Assembly: GCA_946811695.1 (NCBI GenBank) | Contig: OX328125.1 | Coordinates: forward strand, 111,953,363-112,017,362 | DNA from: Gonocerus acuteangulatus | Lineage: Eukaryota > Arthropoda > Insecta > Hemiptera > Coreidae | Length of the DNA: 64,000 nucleotides | Direction of reading: 5' to 3' | Shown: in pieces, positions 10,201 through 20,374 of the stretch | Layout of the letters: each line of letters opens with the position of its first letter | How positions within the stretch are numbered: position 1 is the first letter of the stretch | Program-made: the position numbers and the translations under genes | The notes under the pieces: generated by a model | Told to the model about the DNA's origin: nothing | Database searches by the model: none | What the model saw: only the letters and a program-made list of their open reading frames with translations

Positions 10201-11932
10201 GGGAAGACTGATAACTTTGTGAAGTCCCCGTTACAGTAAAAATTAAATATATATAACAATTTGAAAGGTTCTACCCATCTTATCTGATCACACCCTTCCA
10301 TTGTCTTCATAACTTTCAATGATATTTTTGATACAGGTACTGAAATTCTCAGAACGTTTTTTAAATATTATCAAAGTCAGTTAAAATATTTTTAGTGAAT
10401 AAAAACATTAAAAAAATCCTGCTCATCTGGTATTTCTTGGAAGAAGAATCAAAATGTAAAATTTATTTTTGTATATTAAAGGCATGAATGAATCATAAGG
10501 AACCTGCAGTGTCTGCAATGTTGAGAGGAAAGCCGTTTATATCTAGATGCGTCTGTACAACATCCCTCGTAGTCCCAGGAATAGGGCTCACAATAGCAGC
10601 AGGCCTTTTGCCTGAAAATAAAGAATATTTTAATCAAAACATTAATAAATTACTAATCCAATTCCAAGCAATATTAGCAATTATTATTATTATTTGTTTT
10701 TGCCTCCAACTTTTTCTTATAGATTTAATCTCTATCACTTTCAGATAGAACACATCCACTATTAACACAAATTCTTGATAAGTAATAGGATTCTGAACAG
10801 AAACATTACGATGTACTGGCTACCAGGGCATTGAAGAACTTGTGAAAAGCTCCATAGCAGATTATTATGCTGAAAAAAAGTAAGACATAAGGCACTTGAC
10901 GTTCAACTAATAACAGGGGAAAAAAATGAAAAATAAAAAAACATTTAAAAATGTAAAGTTTTTGGGCCAGCTAGAGAAGGAACAGAATATATATATTACT
11001 TTTTAGGTTTCTTCGCTGGGGAGATTCATTTGTGTTCTTTATACGGCATTCTCCAGTGGTCGTTTTTTTCGTGTGATATTTCGCAGAAATCCTATTCTGC
11101 TTCTTCAGACGGTTATCCATTTTGATTACTGAAGAATAGGATTTCTGCAAAATATCACACGAAAAAAACGACCACTGGAGAATGCTGTATAAATAACACA
11201 ATATTGTAATGATATTTTACATTATATATTTAAAAGTTTTAAAATTAACAAAGAAAATTCTGAAGATAATCAAAAAGCTCATTGATATGTTAAATTCATT
11301 GGGATAAACAAATATTATTTGTTATATTTGTCTAGCAGTCTATACAGGTAGCATTGGATACCGGTAGGACACTCCCCCCAAAAACTAGTCAGTTAAAAAC
11401 GAAGCTCCAGACTCATACGTGCAGTTCAGTTGAATAGAAGATCTAATCTCATACGGTAGTTCAGTCAGAAAGAAGCTACAGTCTGAATCGTGATCCAGTT
11501 AGATGTAGTCCTAATGCAGCTCTAGTTCAGTGCATAGCTAGTCTCATATCGTCATCAGTTTTCATGAAGCCTAGGCACAATCCGTTAATGGAGATACTGT
11601 TGTAAAGAAGATCCTGTCCTATGCAGTTAATACCAAGCTGGCTTTATATCAGGTAATGCTTGTTTATCCATATGCCTGGATGTAGCTTATCCATGAGTTT
11701 TTTATTTATTTTTTTTATTATTTAAAATTATCTCTGTTCTACTTTACTGGACTCGAACCCGACCCCTGAGATAAAGAGTTTTTAAAATTAAATATTATAT
11801 AATTAGCTCGGTTCCTCCCTCCCCAATAGGGAGGAACCCCGCTTATAAGGTTGATACAATGAAGCAAATCCGACTAGAAAATTTTGCGTTTCAGAACCCC
11901 TGGATACCGAAAATAACGGTGGTTAAAATTTG

Positions 11933-12009
<77 letters not shown>

Positions 12010-12445
12010 TTGTCTGTTCGCGGATTTCTGGCCTCCCTAATGGTCCGATTTTGATGAAATTTGGTACAAAAATCTGTCGCCCGATTTGAAAGGTCAAGTT
12101 CGTTAACCAGCAAAATCCGCCCAATGGAAGATGGCGTTTGGGGCGAAATTCGCGCAAAAAAAATCGTAACGCTTACGTTTTTGAGTTCATAAGCTTGTAA
12201 GTACTCGTTTTATAGGCTTCTTTGGCTAGGAAAACGAATGAAACCATTTTCAAGGCGATAGCTTTAACCGTTTTTGAGAAAATTGGAAAAATAGTTTTTG
12301 AATACCGTTTTAGCGCGGTTCCTCCCTCCCCCATAGGGAGGAACCCCGCTTATAAGGTTGATACAATGAAACAACCCGGAAGTGCCGACTAGAAAATTTC
12401 GCGTTTCAGAACCCCTAGAAACCGAAAATAACGGTGGTTCAAATT

Positions 12446-12508
<63 letters not shown>

Positions 12509-15507
12509 CTGTTCGCTCTCTAGGTAGAAGACGAATGGTCCGATTGTGATGAAATTTGGTACAAAAATCCGTCGTCTAATTGGAAAGGTCAAGTTCGTTA
12601 GCCAGCAGAATCCGCCCACTGGAAGATGGCGTTTGGGGCGAAATTCGCGCAAAAAAAATCGTAACGCTTACGTTTTTGAGTTCATAAGCTTGTAAGTACT
12701 CGTTTTATAGGCTTCTTGGGCTAGGAAAACGAATGAAACCATTTTCAAGGCGATAGCTTTAACCGTTTTCGAGAAAATTGGAAAAATAGTTTTTGAATAC
12801 CGTTTTTGGTTTGGGTACTTAGAATCATGGGATTCAGTTGAAACATTTTCTGCATGTTCTACTTTCATTAAAACTAATATGTTGAAATTTTTGTTACGTT
12901 TGGAGTTTAGGAAGGGTTAGAATAAAATATTTTATTAACAGACATAAAAAGTTTTGGTAACTTTTTATACTTTCCTTAATATCTCGAAAATGGTTGAGAA
13001 TCTTGGGAAACGGAATATGACCATTAGAAAGCTCATTTCAAAAATGGTTCTGATGAAAGTTTTGATTAGGCGATGTCAATCGGAGAAATAAGTGCTTAAA
13101 ACTTTAAAGTAATTGATTTCGCTTATTCGAACTGTTCTTTTTGTCTTTGATTTTGGTACTTAGAATTATGGGATTCAGTTGAAACATTTTCTGCATGTTC
13201 AAATTGTATCAACACTAATATGTTGAAATTTTAGTTACGTTTGGAGTAAAGGAAGGGTTAGAATAAAATATTTTATTAACAGACAAGAAAAGTTTTGGTA
13301 ACCTTTTATACTTTCGTTAGTATCTCGAAAACCGTTGACAATCTTGGGAAGCGAAAGGTTACCATTCGAAAGCTTACTAAATGGTCTACAAAAAAGGTTC
13401 TAAAGAAAGTTTTGAATAAGCGATGTCAATCGGATAAATAAGTGCTTAAACTTTGAAGTAATTGATTTCGTTTATTCGAACGGTTCTTTTTGTCTTTGAT
13501 TTTGGTACTTCGAATTATGGGATTCAGTTGAAACATTTTCTGCTTGTTCTAATTTCATCAAAACTAGTATGCTGAAAATTTACTTACGTTTGGAGTTAAG
13601 AAAGGGTTAAATTAAAATAATTTATTAATAGAGATGAAAAGCTTTGGAAACTTCGTATACTTTCCTTAATTTTATTTATTTATTAATTATAGGTGCTTCT
13701 ACTGCCAAGGTCATTAGCACACTTTCCTTAATATCTCGAAAACGGTTGAGAATCTTGGTAAACGGATGGTTTCCATTCGAAAGCTTACTAAATGCTCTAG
13801 AAAACAGGTTCTGAAGAAAGTTTTGATTAGGCGATGTCAAACGGAGAAATAAGTACATATAACTTAGAAGTTTGATAAACGATAATTGATTTCGTTTATT
13901 TATACGGTTCTTTTTGTCTGTTTTTATTTCTTGTTATTTTGTTATTGCTTCTAGGAGGAGGATGTATTTCTCAATAAAACAGGGGAATAAATACAAATTC
14001 TTTGAACCTGTAACAGAACTGAAAACGTAAATATTCTCTGTGTAGAGTCAGTCCGGGTCGAGGTAGTAGGCCGGTTCAGGTAGGCTTTTATTGCACTTCA
14101 TAAATCAAGATTCATTGTTCTCATCAAGCATTCTAGGACAGCTGACAGTTAACTTTACCTGTAGGAAGTCATGCAGCCAAATTCTATACTAGAAATATAA
14201 TTATATTTTGTGGTTGAATGTGGCCGTAGTTCAATAAAAAATAACACTACTTTCTCATTTTCATGTACAATTTTATTTTGTTTAATTGCATTTAAAAGTA
14301 AAATGGATATGTTTGCACTGCAAGTTAAGTAAATTAGAAATATATTCGTAGAAGAGTCTTCGTAGACCGAAACTTGGGACGGCAGAAAGAGTAATTTCTG
14401 CTTAGGATAGTTTCATCCCTAGCCGAAAATCATGTTTTTTTGTTTTTTTTCATATTTGTTTACATTAGGAATGATCCAAACAAAGTAATAACTGTTTCTA
14501 TTCTAAGTCTACAAAATAACACTAGGGATATGAATGGAACCGCGCTAAGATGACGCAGTTCCTGCGAGTCGGACTTTTTTGGTTTGGGTACTTAGAATCA
14601 TGGGATTCAGTTGAAACATTTTTTGCATGTTTTACTATCATTAAAACTAATATGTTGAAATTTTGGTTACGTTTGGAGTTAAGGAAGGGTTAGAATAAAA
14701 TATTTTATTAACAGACATAAAAAGTTTTGGTAACTTTGTATATTTTCCTTAATATCTCGAAAAAGGTTGAGAACCTTGGTAAATAAAAGAATACCATTAG
14801 AAAGCTTACTAAATGCTCTACAAAAAAGGTTCTGATGAAAGTTTTGATTAGGCGATGTCAATCGGAGAAATAAGTGCTTAAAACATTAAAGTAATTGATT
14901 TTGCTTATTCGAACTGTTCTTTTTGTCTGTTTTTATTCCTTGTTATTTTTTAATTGCTTATAGTTGGATAATGTATTTTGCAATAAAACAGATTAGGCAA
15001 AATAAGAAAAACAATTCATTGTTAGAAATATAGCTTGCCAAGAGAAAAAGATTCGATGACGTCTTTTGAACATTTTCAATTGCCTTTATGCTGTTGGTTT
15101 TTTTATTTTATTTTTTAATTGATTTTATCTGTAGAATTATTACTATAGTAAAAGAACACAGGAATATGTGAAAATTTTTGATATTTTCCAATTCATTGAA
15201 ACGTATGAAATGAAGTATCGGTAGAAGAGGTTTCTAGGGTCTTGCGGACCCGACCCCAGGTAAAGCCATAAAACCCTTTGAACAAAGGCCGAGGAAAATA
15301 TTATCTGTTTCTATTCTATGCTTTTCAAATGAGAATAGGGATATGAACAGGAACCGGGATCTCCCGTGTTCTAATGGCTAGCGCCTTGGATTCATAAGCG
15401 GGAGATGGTGGGTTCGATTCCAGGAATTTTATCATCCCACGGCTCGCTGGTAAAATTCCTCGCTACACCCTGGACGTCGGCGCTAATGACCTAGATGTAG
15501 ATGCGCC

Positions 15508-15551
<44 letters not shown>

Positions 15552-16275
15552 AACTGTAACCGCGCTAAGATGAAGCAGTTCCTGCGAGTCGGACTTTTTT
15601 TAATTTAAATTATAACATATTGGCGACCCAATGTGGCGCATTCTTTAATTTAAAAATATTTTAAATCATTCTTTTAATTTAAATTATAACATTTTGGCAC
15701 ATCAACGTGTGGCTATTATAAAATTTTTATTTTAAATTATAACAATATATATATATATCTTATTGGCACCTCTGGTCAACATAAACGGGTTTATTCCCTA
15801 TAGAGGGAGAGAAAAAGTGTACTAAAAGTATACATTTAAATCTAATAGCACAACACTTTTGGCTTTATAAAAGAATTTTGCTGAATAAAAGACCTAACTT
15901 CACCTATTGTTCAATGAAACACGCTAAAAAGCCTGCATTCAAAAGCTGCGATTGAGAATTCTATGATTCGATGTATGAACATCATTCAATTAGGAAAAGA
16001 TGATATTTTAATAACTCTTGGCGCTATTTTCTTATCAATGTAACACATTGGGGGCGGCAATGCTTACTGAAATATAAGTTGAATCTTGTATAAGAACAGA
16101 TTAGAAACTTACTCAGTACATTCAACAAGCTGCTTTTCCCAGAGTTTGGGGCTCCAAGAATTGTCAGATTAACTCCTTCACGAATCCTTTCTCCTCTTCT
16201 ACCATCTTCGATGTGTCTCTGAAATGTATATAATATAAATATATAACCCTCATTTAATATAATGATGTTTAATAA

Positions 16276-16330
<55 letters not shown>

Positions 16331-19300
16331 CACGTGTCTGTCTGTTTGTCTGTATGTATGTTTTTCTGTTTGTTCCTAGTACAAATCTACACAGTTTGAC
16401 AGATTTTGACCAAACTTGGCACATAGGTAGGTCTTATTACGGGAAATCTCCTAGGCTATGTCAAAGTACTCAAATTTCAAAATTTGGTCAAAAGGTCAAA
16501 AGTTTTTTTCAAGAAAAATTGGCTACACTGAACTATTCAGATTCTGACGGCCATTTTGAATAATGTCTCAAATTTATTTGTTGATGTTCTTGATAATTAG
16601 AATAACTCGAACTTATTGAAGACTTTACATCATTATATAATCATTTAATGCAGTTTATTTCAATTTTATATCAACGGTCACTTTACATTCATTACAGAGT
16701 TATTAATTTGTTTTTATTTCTTATATATTTTCATGAAACTATGGAGAGAGTATAAGTAGCAGCAGACCACAAGGAGTTGATAGAAAGCTTACAGAGTAAC
16801 AAAGCAAATCCATATAGACTGCTTCTCCTAAATGAAGGAAAAGGAGGAAATTAAAGGGGTTTTTTTATTTTTCAAGTGCCATGAATTATATACTGCATTA
16901 TATGCTGAATAATTAGAGATTGGACAAACATATTCAGAACAATTGAGTAATATTTCATCATAAAGGTCATGAAATTTTCTTTAAGTAAGTAGAACAATAA
17001 TAGCAAATAAAATCACTTATGGGGTAATACTACCTTGTATTTTTTTTTTTACAATTTTCTTTTTACGGGCTTATGTGCTTCCTTAACTAATCGAAAAACA
17101 CATCCAAGAGTGTTTATGTGCCAAAGCAGTTTTTAAATGTGCCAAAAATTCAATTTTTCAACTAAAGCCCACCCATGTAAATTTCATTCAAAAGTTAAAA
17201 ACCATTTTTTACTTTTATTAGAAGTAATTATGAAAAAAAATAAAAAGAAAAAAATATCTCAAAACTATGTTTTTTAAATCAGGCGACATGCTAGCTCTTT
17301 AAATTTTCGCCCATTAAACTTCAAATTTTAACTGCAGATTCCTAAAGATATTTGCTAGTAAAGTGCAAAGAGATTTTTCCATTCATTGAATATTACGATT
17401 TCATGACAAATTTTCGACGAATGTTTTGATAGAAAATGAAGAATTGTTCACCATTTTCAAAAAGATTAATATTTTTTAAAAATCCTATGTACTTTACTTA
17501 ACCTTCGTTTTTCAAAATAATTTTAGTTTTTTGTTCTAGATTAAAAATTACCACCTGCACACTATCGCCGGTGAAAAAAGAAGGTTTTCATTTGTCATAC
17601 ACAGCTCTGCCATTTTGTTTTTGAAGAATTAAAACCTTTTTTTTTTTTTTTTTTTTGGTTACTTTAACATCCGATATAAATCTTATGACATAAAGAATTG
17701 AAAAATAATGATTTATTTGTTATCCATAAATTAGAGAAAATGAGTATTACTCCTTAAAATGCTTTTGAGTTGGCTAAGAAGTTGGGTCCATTGTAATATG
17801 ATAAGTTATTTCTATGATTTTTTTTTTAGAGCCCATAACTACAGATTTTCCAAGGGCCAAGTCTTTAATGGACCTCTTTAAAGGGGAAAATCAGGCAACT
17901 GACCAAACTATCTCCCTGGTGAGCAATCTGGTCAACAACTGACCAGATCTTTGCCTCTCGATTGGCATGAAGCAAGATAGATTTTGTTCTTAATACATTT
18001 ATTTTTCAATCAAAACTAATTAAACATCCCTTTATGATAAACTCAAGCTTGTACAAATTGTGCAGATCTAAGGGAAAAGAGGCATGGCTTATATTCCCAT
18101 GTAAATCACAGAAACAATTCTCTTTCATTTTTATAACCTTTTTACTCGGAAGTTTTCACTCAAGGTTAAATTGTTTGCAACCTTAGCTTTGACGAAGTAA
18201 TGATCAAAATTAAACACTATCACCTTTGCCTGACCACCCAAACTGTTACGAGTGCTTATAAAAACGAACAAAGTGGAAGTATCCATATTCTGGACTGTTG
18301 ATGGTAGACTTCTTAGCGAACACGGGAGTCTCCACAAAGACTGGCCTCAACTTCAAGCCCAGATCCAGGGAACAAAAATATTTTTGTAAATATGTTGAGA
18401 TTTTTATTTTATTCACAGAAACAATTATATTCTGTTTATTTTCATTTGTTTTTTTGTTTTTTTATTTTGTTGGAACCTTCTGACATAAATCACCAACTTA
18501 CAAAGCATACTTCCAACAACATAATCAATTTTTAGTGTTCTACGTAGTGTGGTGTTCATTCAAGAGCCCATTTGCAATTTCCCCCCCAGAAGTTTGCTCC
18601 CTACTTAAAGCTGCTTAAAAGAAATTTTATGTACTACAAAATAATACAATTGGAATTAAATAATGTTTAATATCTCTTGACCAGTCTCTAATTATTCATA
18701 AAAAACAAGACACTTAAACAATAAATTCCCTCCTTTTCTGTTAGGGAACCTATGTCCTATATCTATGAATGAACGAGAACTGCTATCACCACCTGCTCTT
18801 TAGTCTGCCAATCCTTATATATATGACTAAATAGTGTTTCCTAGTATTTCTACAGCTCAAATATTGAGTTGAAGCTTCAGTTGGCTTTATCAGATTTACA
18901 TTAGAATGAGGTTTTCTTTAGTAATGAAGAATACGCAATTTTATAGCTTAGATTCATGGCGGACTCACTCTGAGCTCCTGAATAAGAGATTTTACTTCCT
19001 CATTTATAGTCAAAAACGCATCTTCATCGATGTCCTGGTCTTCATCAAAATCAATATAAGCTTCTATGTAAGCCAGGCACTGTTTAAAAAACAGAAAGAG
19101 ATAAGCATCTTCTTACCAAAAATAAAACAAGAAAGAAACTATTAATATGAAATTCCTAACCTACTTTCAGAAGTTTTTGAGACCAATCGGAATATAAAGA
19201 AAATAATGCTCCATCCATCTGATAAAGGGCATGTTTCCGTTGAACTTCTGTTTCAGAATCTATGAGGGCAGAAAGTCCTTCGACTGCAGTCAGATCCATT

Positions 19301-20033
19301 TTACCAGAATAAAATGCTCTCTTTGTAAACTCGCCTAAAAAAAAGATGTACAAGGACACATTCAGAAGCTATGGTGCTTTTCTATACACCACTATTCTCC
19401 TCAAACAAAATTAAAGAATGACATTCTTCGTTTTGGTTTTAAAATTTTCATGGCATACATTACACTAACCTGGTTCAGCCGGGCGGAAATTATCAAGTTT
19501 CCCCAAACTGTTAAGAAGGGCTGTAATTACAGCAGTGCTTCCATGGACTTGAAACTCACAACAGTCTTCACCAGTAAAGCTTTTCGGCTCTATAACATAG
19601 ACCTTCCAATGTGATTCTAATGGCTATTACATCAACAATCATTAATGAAAATAAAGATAGAGAGAATATTTTTGTATAAAATTATAATTAAATTTAAATA
19701 TTAATTCTCAATTATTAGATATTGCTTCTTGAAACATACCCGGAAACCAAAACACTAGACCATGGTCAATAACTTCTTTAGTAGTGGGATCTCTTATTTT
19801 TCTCAATTCCGCTTTCCTGGGCTGAGGTAATTTATTGAATCCACCGATTTCGGCTAGAGCTGTTTTTACTCCGGATCCAGAAACTCGTATAACGGAAACT
19901 CCGCACTTTCCAACACCTTTTCTTACAAACAAAAAACAAGTTTAAATTTTGATAAGAAAAATGTGATAACTGATTATTAGCCGAAGTGCCAATATACCAG
20001 AAGACAATGCAAATATAGTAGAATCTGGCATCA
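7012..20033 (-). CDS. GTPBP3: GTPBP3 / MnmE: mitochondrial tRNA 5-taurinomethyluridine GTPase
   Basis: With MTO1/MnmG, this protein modifies the wobble uridine (U34) of mitochondrial tRNAs. Nine exons on the minus strand: 20033-19998, 19916-19740, 19589-19470, 19334-19165, 19079-18969, 16218-16113, 10611-10504, 9275-8843, 7249-7012. All introns are GT-AG and all phases agree. From the ATG at 20031-20029 the product is 498 residues, near the family length. The N-terminal folate-binding domain has TIFALSSG (5-12), SFTGED and the GEFTKRAF block. The GTPase has G1 GAPNSGKS (226-233), G2 GTTRD (252-256), G3 DTAG (273-276) and G4 NKVD (374-377). The C-terminus is FCIGK with the conserved Cys. No mitochondrial targeting peptide is visible from this ATG, so an upstream exon may encode it. 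No frameshift or lost key residue was seen. Confidence 0.93.
7350..8190 (+). mobile_element. non-autonomous Helitron (841 bp)
   Basis: Starts with TC (TCTACTATATATTTGTC) after an A and ends with CTAG before a T, the Helitron A|T insertion rule. A 3' subterminal hairpin CCGT...ACGG at 8163-8178 sits about 10 nt before CTAG. The 5' part has a (CACT)n microsatellite (about 7375-7418) and the common arthropod Helitron motif around TTTTGCATGGACACTCC. No Rep/helicase ORF. It lies in a GTPBP3 intron. Confidence 0.85.
8191..8842. other. GTPBP3 intron, AT-rich, no feature recognised
   Basis: The remainder of the last intron beyond the Helitron. Only short A/T tracts and TTATTA-like simple sequence are visible. 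Confidence 0.6.
8843..9275 (-). CDS. GTPBP3: GTPBP3 exon H (G4 and start of C-terminal helices)
   Basis: Encodes [18 protein letters not shown] through VLNKVDLIS and [16 protein letters not shown] is the guanine-specificity motif. Acceptor TATAG|GACTT, donor CATTT|GTGAGT. Confidence 0.93.
9690..10245. mobile_element. foldback (long inverted repeat) element in GTPBP3 intron
   Basis: Two arms of roughly 230-250 bp face each other around a centre near 9965. For example GAAAGTTTGAGCACGATTAG (9757-9776) mirrors the complement of CATGCTCAAACTTTC in the right arm, and GTGGGCCGACTAGC mirrors GCTAGTCAGCCCAC. The arms match imperfectly, so the insertion is old. No coding capacity. The rest of this intron (9276-9690) shows nothing else. 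Confidence 0.65.
10504..10611 (-). CDS. GTPBP3: GTPBP3 exon G (G2 and G3)
   Basis: Encodes [19 protein letters not shown] to NIADTA plus one base of Gly. Contains switch I GTTRD and the DTAG Walker B motif split across the donor GCAG|GTTCC. It is hidden in the opposite-strand ORF 10488-10748. Confidence 0.92.
10612..11042. other. GTPBP3 intron segment, no feature recognised
   Basis: AT-rich intron sequence between exon G and the palindromic PLE remnant. No ORF, repeat boundary or RNA gene seen. Confidence 0.5.
11043..11190. mobile_element. palindromic PLE terminal-repeat remnant
   Basis: Arms 11046-11105 and about 11125-11187 are inverted copies (CATTCTCCAGTGGTCG against CGACCACTGGAGAATG, and the AAATCCTATTCT region) around a short centre. 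The minus-strand arm has a complete hammerhead core (11075-11108); the other arm has lost part of it. The layout is that of a collapsed inverted pair of PLE terminal repeats. Confidence 0.6.
11075..11108 (-). ncRNA. minimal hammerhead ribozyme motif, different PLE family
   Basis: Minus strand: CTGAAGA (11108-11102), stem II GCAGAA paired with TTCTGC around an apical loop, GAAA (11082-11079), then TATC with the predicted cleavage 3' of C11075. Core positions are intact and stem II has six Watson-Crick pairs. Confidence 0.6.
11933..12009. repeat. (TA)n microsatellite, interrupted by CA
   Basis: Lies inside the outer Helentron-like copy at the same internal position as the TA tracts at 12448 and 63451. 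Confidence 0.95.
12448..12505. repeat. (TA)n microsatellite
   Basis: Pure TA tract inside the inner Helentron-like copy. Confidence 0.95.
12812..13860 (+). repeat. core tandem repeats, three monomers of about 345 bp
   Basis: Anchors GGTACTTAGAATYATGGGAT recur near 12812, 13154 and 13502 (spacings about 342 and 348), each followed by AACATTTTCTGC, TTTTATTAAC and ATATCTCGAAAA blocks. Related monomers occur at 14584-14935 and, reversed, at about 62460-63130. The third monomer is interrupted near 13670-13720 by a short unrelated piece. Confidence 0.8.
15356..15549 (+). mobile_element. tRNA-derived SINE with 40-nt poly(A)
   Basis: A tRNA-like head has A-box-like CTAATGGCTAGCGCC, B-box-like GGTTCGATTCC and a loop TTCATAA (CAT anticodon position). 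The body and tail GGCGCTAATGACC..AGATG lead to a poly(A) at 15510-15549. Imperfect 13-bp target duplications (ATGAACAGGAACC at 15343, ATGAACTGTAACC at 15549) flank it. The target is the 3' end of the outer Helentron-like copy. Confidence 0.82.
15618..16112. other. LTR-end/PBS-like duplications, then plain intron
   Basis: 15618-15745 repeats the motif ATTATAACATTTTGGC with CAACGTG two to three times about 75 bp apart (see findings). 15746-16112 is intron with a short TA run and no other feature recognised. Confidence 0.45.
16113..16218 (-). CDS. GTPBP3: GTPBP3 exon F (G1 / P-loop)
   Basis: Encodes [15 protein letters not shown], then [18 protein letters not shown] plus one base of Ser. This is the entry to the GTPase domain, with a complete P-loop. 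Acceptor TTTCAG|AGA, donor CTGA|GTAAGT. Confidence 0.93.
16276..16560 (+). mobile_element. Helitron-like 5' end fragment
   Basis: Starts TC(TA)n after AATAA, then TATAAAAATCACGTGTCTG and a GTTTGTC/GTATGT-rich leader with a TTTGACCAAACTTGGCACAT block, the style of arthropod Helitron 5' ends. A similar block (GATTTTGACTACACTTGGCAC) is at 59366. No CTAG 3' terminus could be assigned. The TA tract 16278-16325 is included. Confidence 0.5.
16561..17020. other. GTPBP3 intron, no feature recognised
   Basis: AT-rich sequence between the Helitron-like 5' fragment and the 17.0-kb repeat. No ORF or repeat match seen. Confidence 0.5.
17022..17755. mobile_element. non-autonomous repeat family, copy 1
   Basis: GGTAATACTACCTTG opens a 730-bp block that recurs at 42905-43609. 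Shared stretches include TTACAATTTTCTTTTT, TTTTTCAACTAAAG, TTTAACTGCAGATTCCTAA and GATATTTGCTAGTAAAGT, in the same order. The far end (AGTATTACTCC here, GTAGTATTGCC there) resembles an inverted start, so a DNA-transposon derivative is likely. No ORF. Confidence 0.6.
17845..17965 (+). mobile_element. fragment of the tRNA-Ile SINE family
   Basis: GGGGAAAATCAGGC, GACCAAACTATCTCCCT and the surrounding text match the body of the SINE at 38610-38958. Confidence 0.5.
18128..18350 (-). repeat. interspersed repeat R1 (transposase relic), copy
   Basis: Shares CTTAGCTTTGRC..AGTA..GATAAA and CACTATC.CCTTTGCCTG segments with 23995-24175, 41610-41850 and, inverted, 52815-53060. The latter still translates to a transposase N-terminus-like peptide. 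Heavily decayed. Confidence 0.45.
18351..18968. other. GTPBP3 intron, no feature recognised
   Basis: AT-rich intron up to the donor of exon E. The Phe/Leu-rich plus-strand ORF 18298-18483 is a low-complexity artefact. Confidence 0.5.
18969..19079 (-). CDS. GTPBP3: GTPBP3 exon E (AYIDF exon)
   Basis: Encodes [16 protein letters not shown] through KSLIQELR. The A-Y-I-D-F-x-E-D motif is typical of the MnmE helical domain. 37 complete codons, phase 0 at both ends, donor AGA|GTGAGT. Confidence 0.9.
19165..19334 (-). CDS. GTPBP3: GTPBP3 exon D (GEFTKRAF exon)
   Basis: Encodes [16 protein letters not shown], then [20 protein letters not shown] and the start of the helical domain. Donor AAA|GTAGGT gives LLK joined to CLAYIEAY in phase 0. 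Confidence 0.9.
19470..19589 (-). CDS. GTPBP3: GTPBP3 exon C (SFTGED exon)
   Basis: Encodes [18 protein letters not shown] through RPAEPG. Acceptor TATAG|AGCCG joins FWFP to EPKSFTGED, the family motif. An AG at 19618-19617 would add about nine residues and fits less well. Donor CCAG|GTTAGT. Confidence 0.88.
19740..19916 (-). CDS. GTPBP3: GTPBP3 exon B
   Basis: Encodes [16 protein letters not shown] through GLVFWFP. The acceptor is AAAAG|GTGTTG, not the AG five bases earlier: only this choice restores Gly in SSG-VGKCG, as in known MnmE proteins. Donor CCGG|GTATG. Confidence 0.88.
19998..20033 (-). CDS. GTPBP3: GTPBP3 exon A (first recognised coding exon)
   Basis: A 36-bp exon encoding [11 protein letters not shown] plus the first base of Gly, with donor [15 protein letters not shown] is the conserved N-terminal strand of the MnmE folate-binding domain. 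CAG|TG just before the ATG is a plausible acceptor, so the exon may be internal (start 20033) or the ATG at 20031 may be the true start. Confidence 0.8.
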
Positions 20034-20374
20034 CTGAATAGAGTAATTTAGAATTTAAAAAATTAGTTTTACAAAATCTAATTTTAAAAACATTTTGAAA
20101 AATCATTTTTCTTCCTAGAGAAGCAAATTGTTAATTCTTGAACGAAAGTTCAAAAAGTAACGCTTAGAGGATCGTAATAACTTAATTAGGTCATCACTTC
20201 AAAATAACTACAAGAACGCTAGGTTTGTGACGCAAAACATAGTACTGGTTTCCTATGATGTACTGCGACTAATTCTATAATCTAAAACAATGAAATATGA
20301 TCTTTCAAAGCAGGAGGCGATGAATATTTTTAAGCTTTGCTCTTATAATATGCGTGTAACTTAATTTGAAGAAG

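Larger units (their letters stand above)
12312..14572 (+). mobile_element. Helentron-like (HINE-type) element, inner copy (2.26 kb)
   Basis: Begins AGCGCGGTTCCTCCC and ends GCAGTTCCTGCGAGTCGGAC, with subterminal inverted repeats (GCGCGGTTCC against GGAACCGCGC) and a 3' hairpin GCAG-TTC-CTGC. Inside are a 5' hairpin, (TA)n at 12448-12505, a 300-bp conserved block and a core of about 345-bp tandem repeats starting near 12812, 13154 and 13502. It is inserted in a T tract of the outer copy. The architecture is that of Helentron-associated elements (DINE-1/HINE). No protein is encoded. Confidence 0.72.
11804..15595 (+). mobile_element. Helentron-like (HINE-type) element, outer copy
   Basis: The 5' part is 11804-12308 and the 3' part 14578-15595; copy 12312-14572 sits between them. 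The left half has the TAGCTCGGTTCCTCCC hairpin end, a (TA)n block and the conserved GATTTTGATGAAATTTGGTA stretch, and stops at ACCGTTTT. The right half resumes at GGTTTGGGTACTTAGAATC, which is contiguous with ACCGTTTT in the inner copy. The 3' end (AACCGCGCTAAGATG then GCAGTTCCTGCGAGTCGGAC) is interrupted by a SINE at 15356-15549. Confidence 0.75.
11205..15617 (+). mobile_element. LTR (copy 1), split by nested Helentron-like elements
   Basis: 11205-11803 matches the intact LTR at 26842-27560 from its TG start. After the inserted elements the LTR end resumes at about 15594 (AATTTAAATTATAACA) and stops at 15617 in CA, followed by a PBS-like TTGGCGACCCAATGTGG. LTR copy 1 is therefore 11205-11803 plus 15594-15617, interrupted by about 3.8 kb. 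The middle carries imperfect 35-40 bp repeats of the CAGTTCAGT...CTCATACG type. Confidence 0.7.

Noticed and set aside
10488..10748. 86-codon plus-strand ORF
   Set aside because: Shadow of GTPBP3 exon G on the opposite strand, which carries the GTTRD and DTA motifs with proper splice sites.
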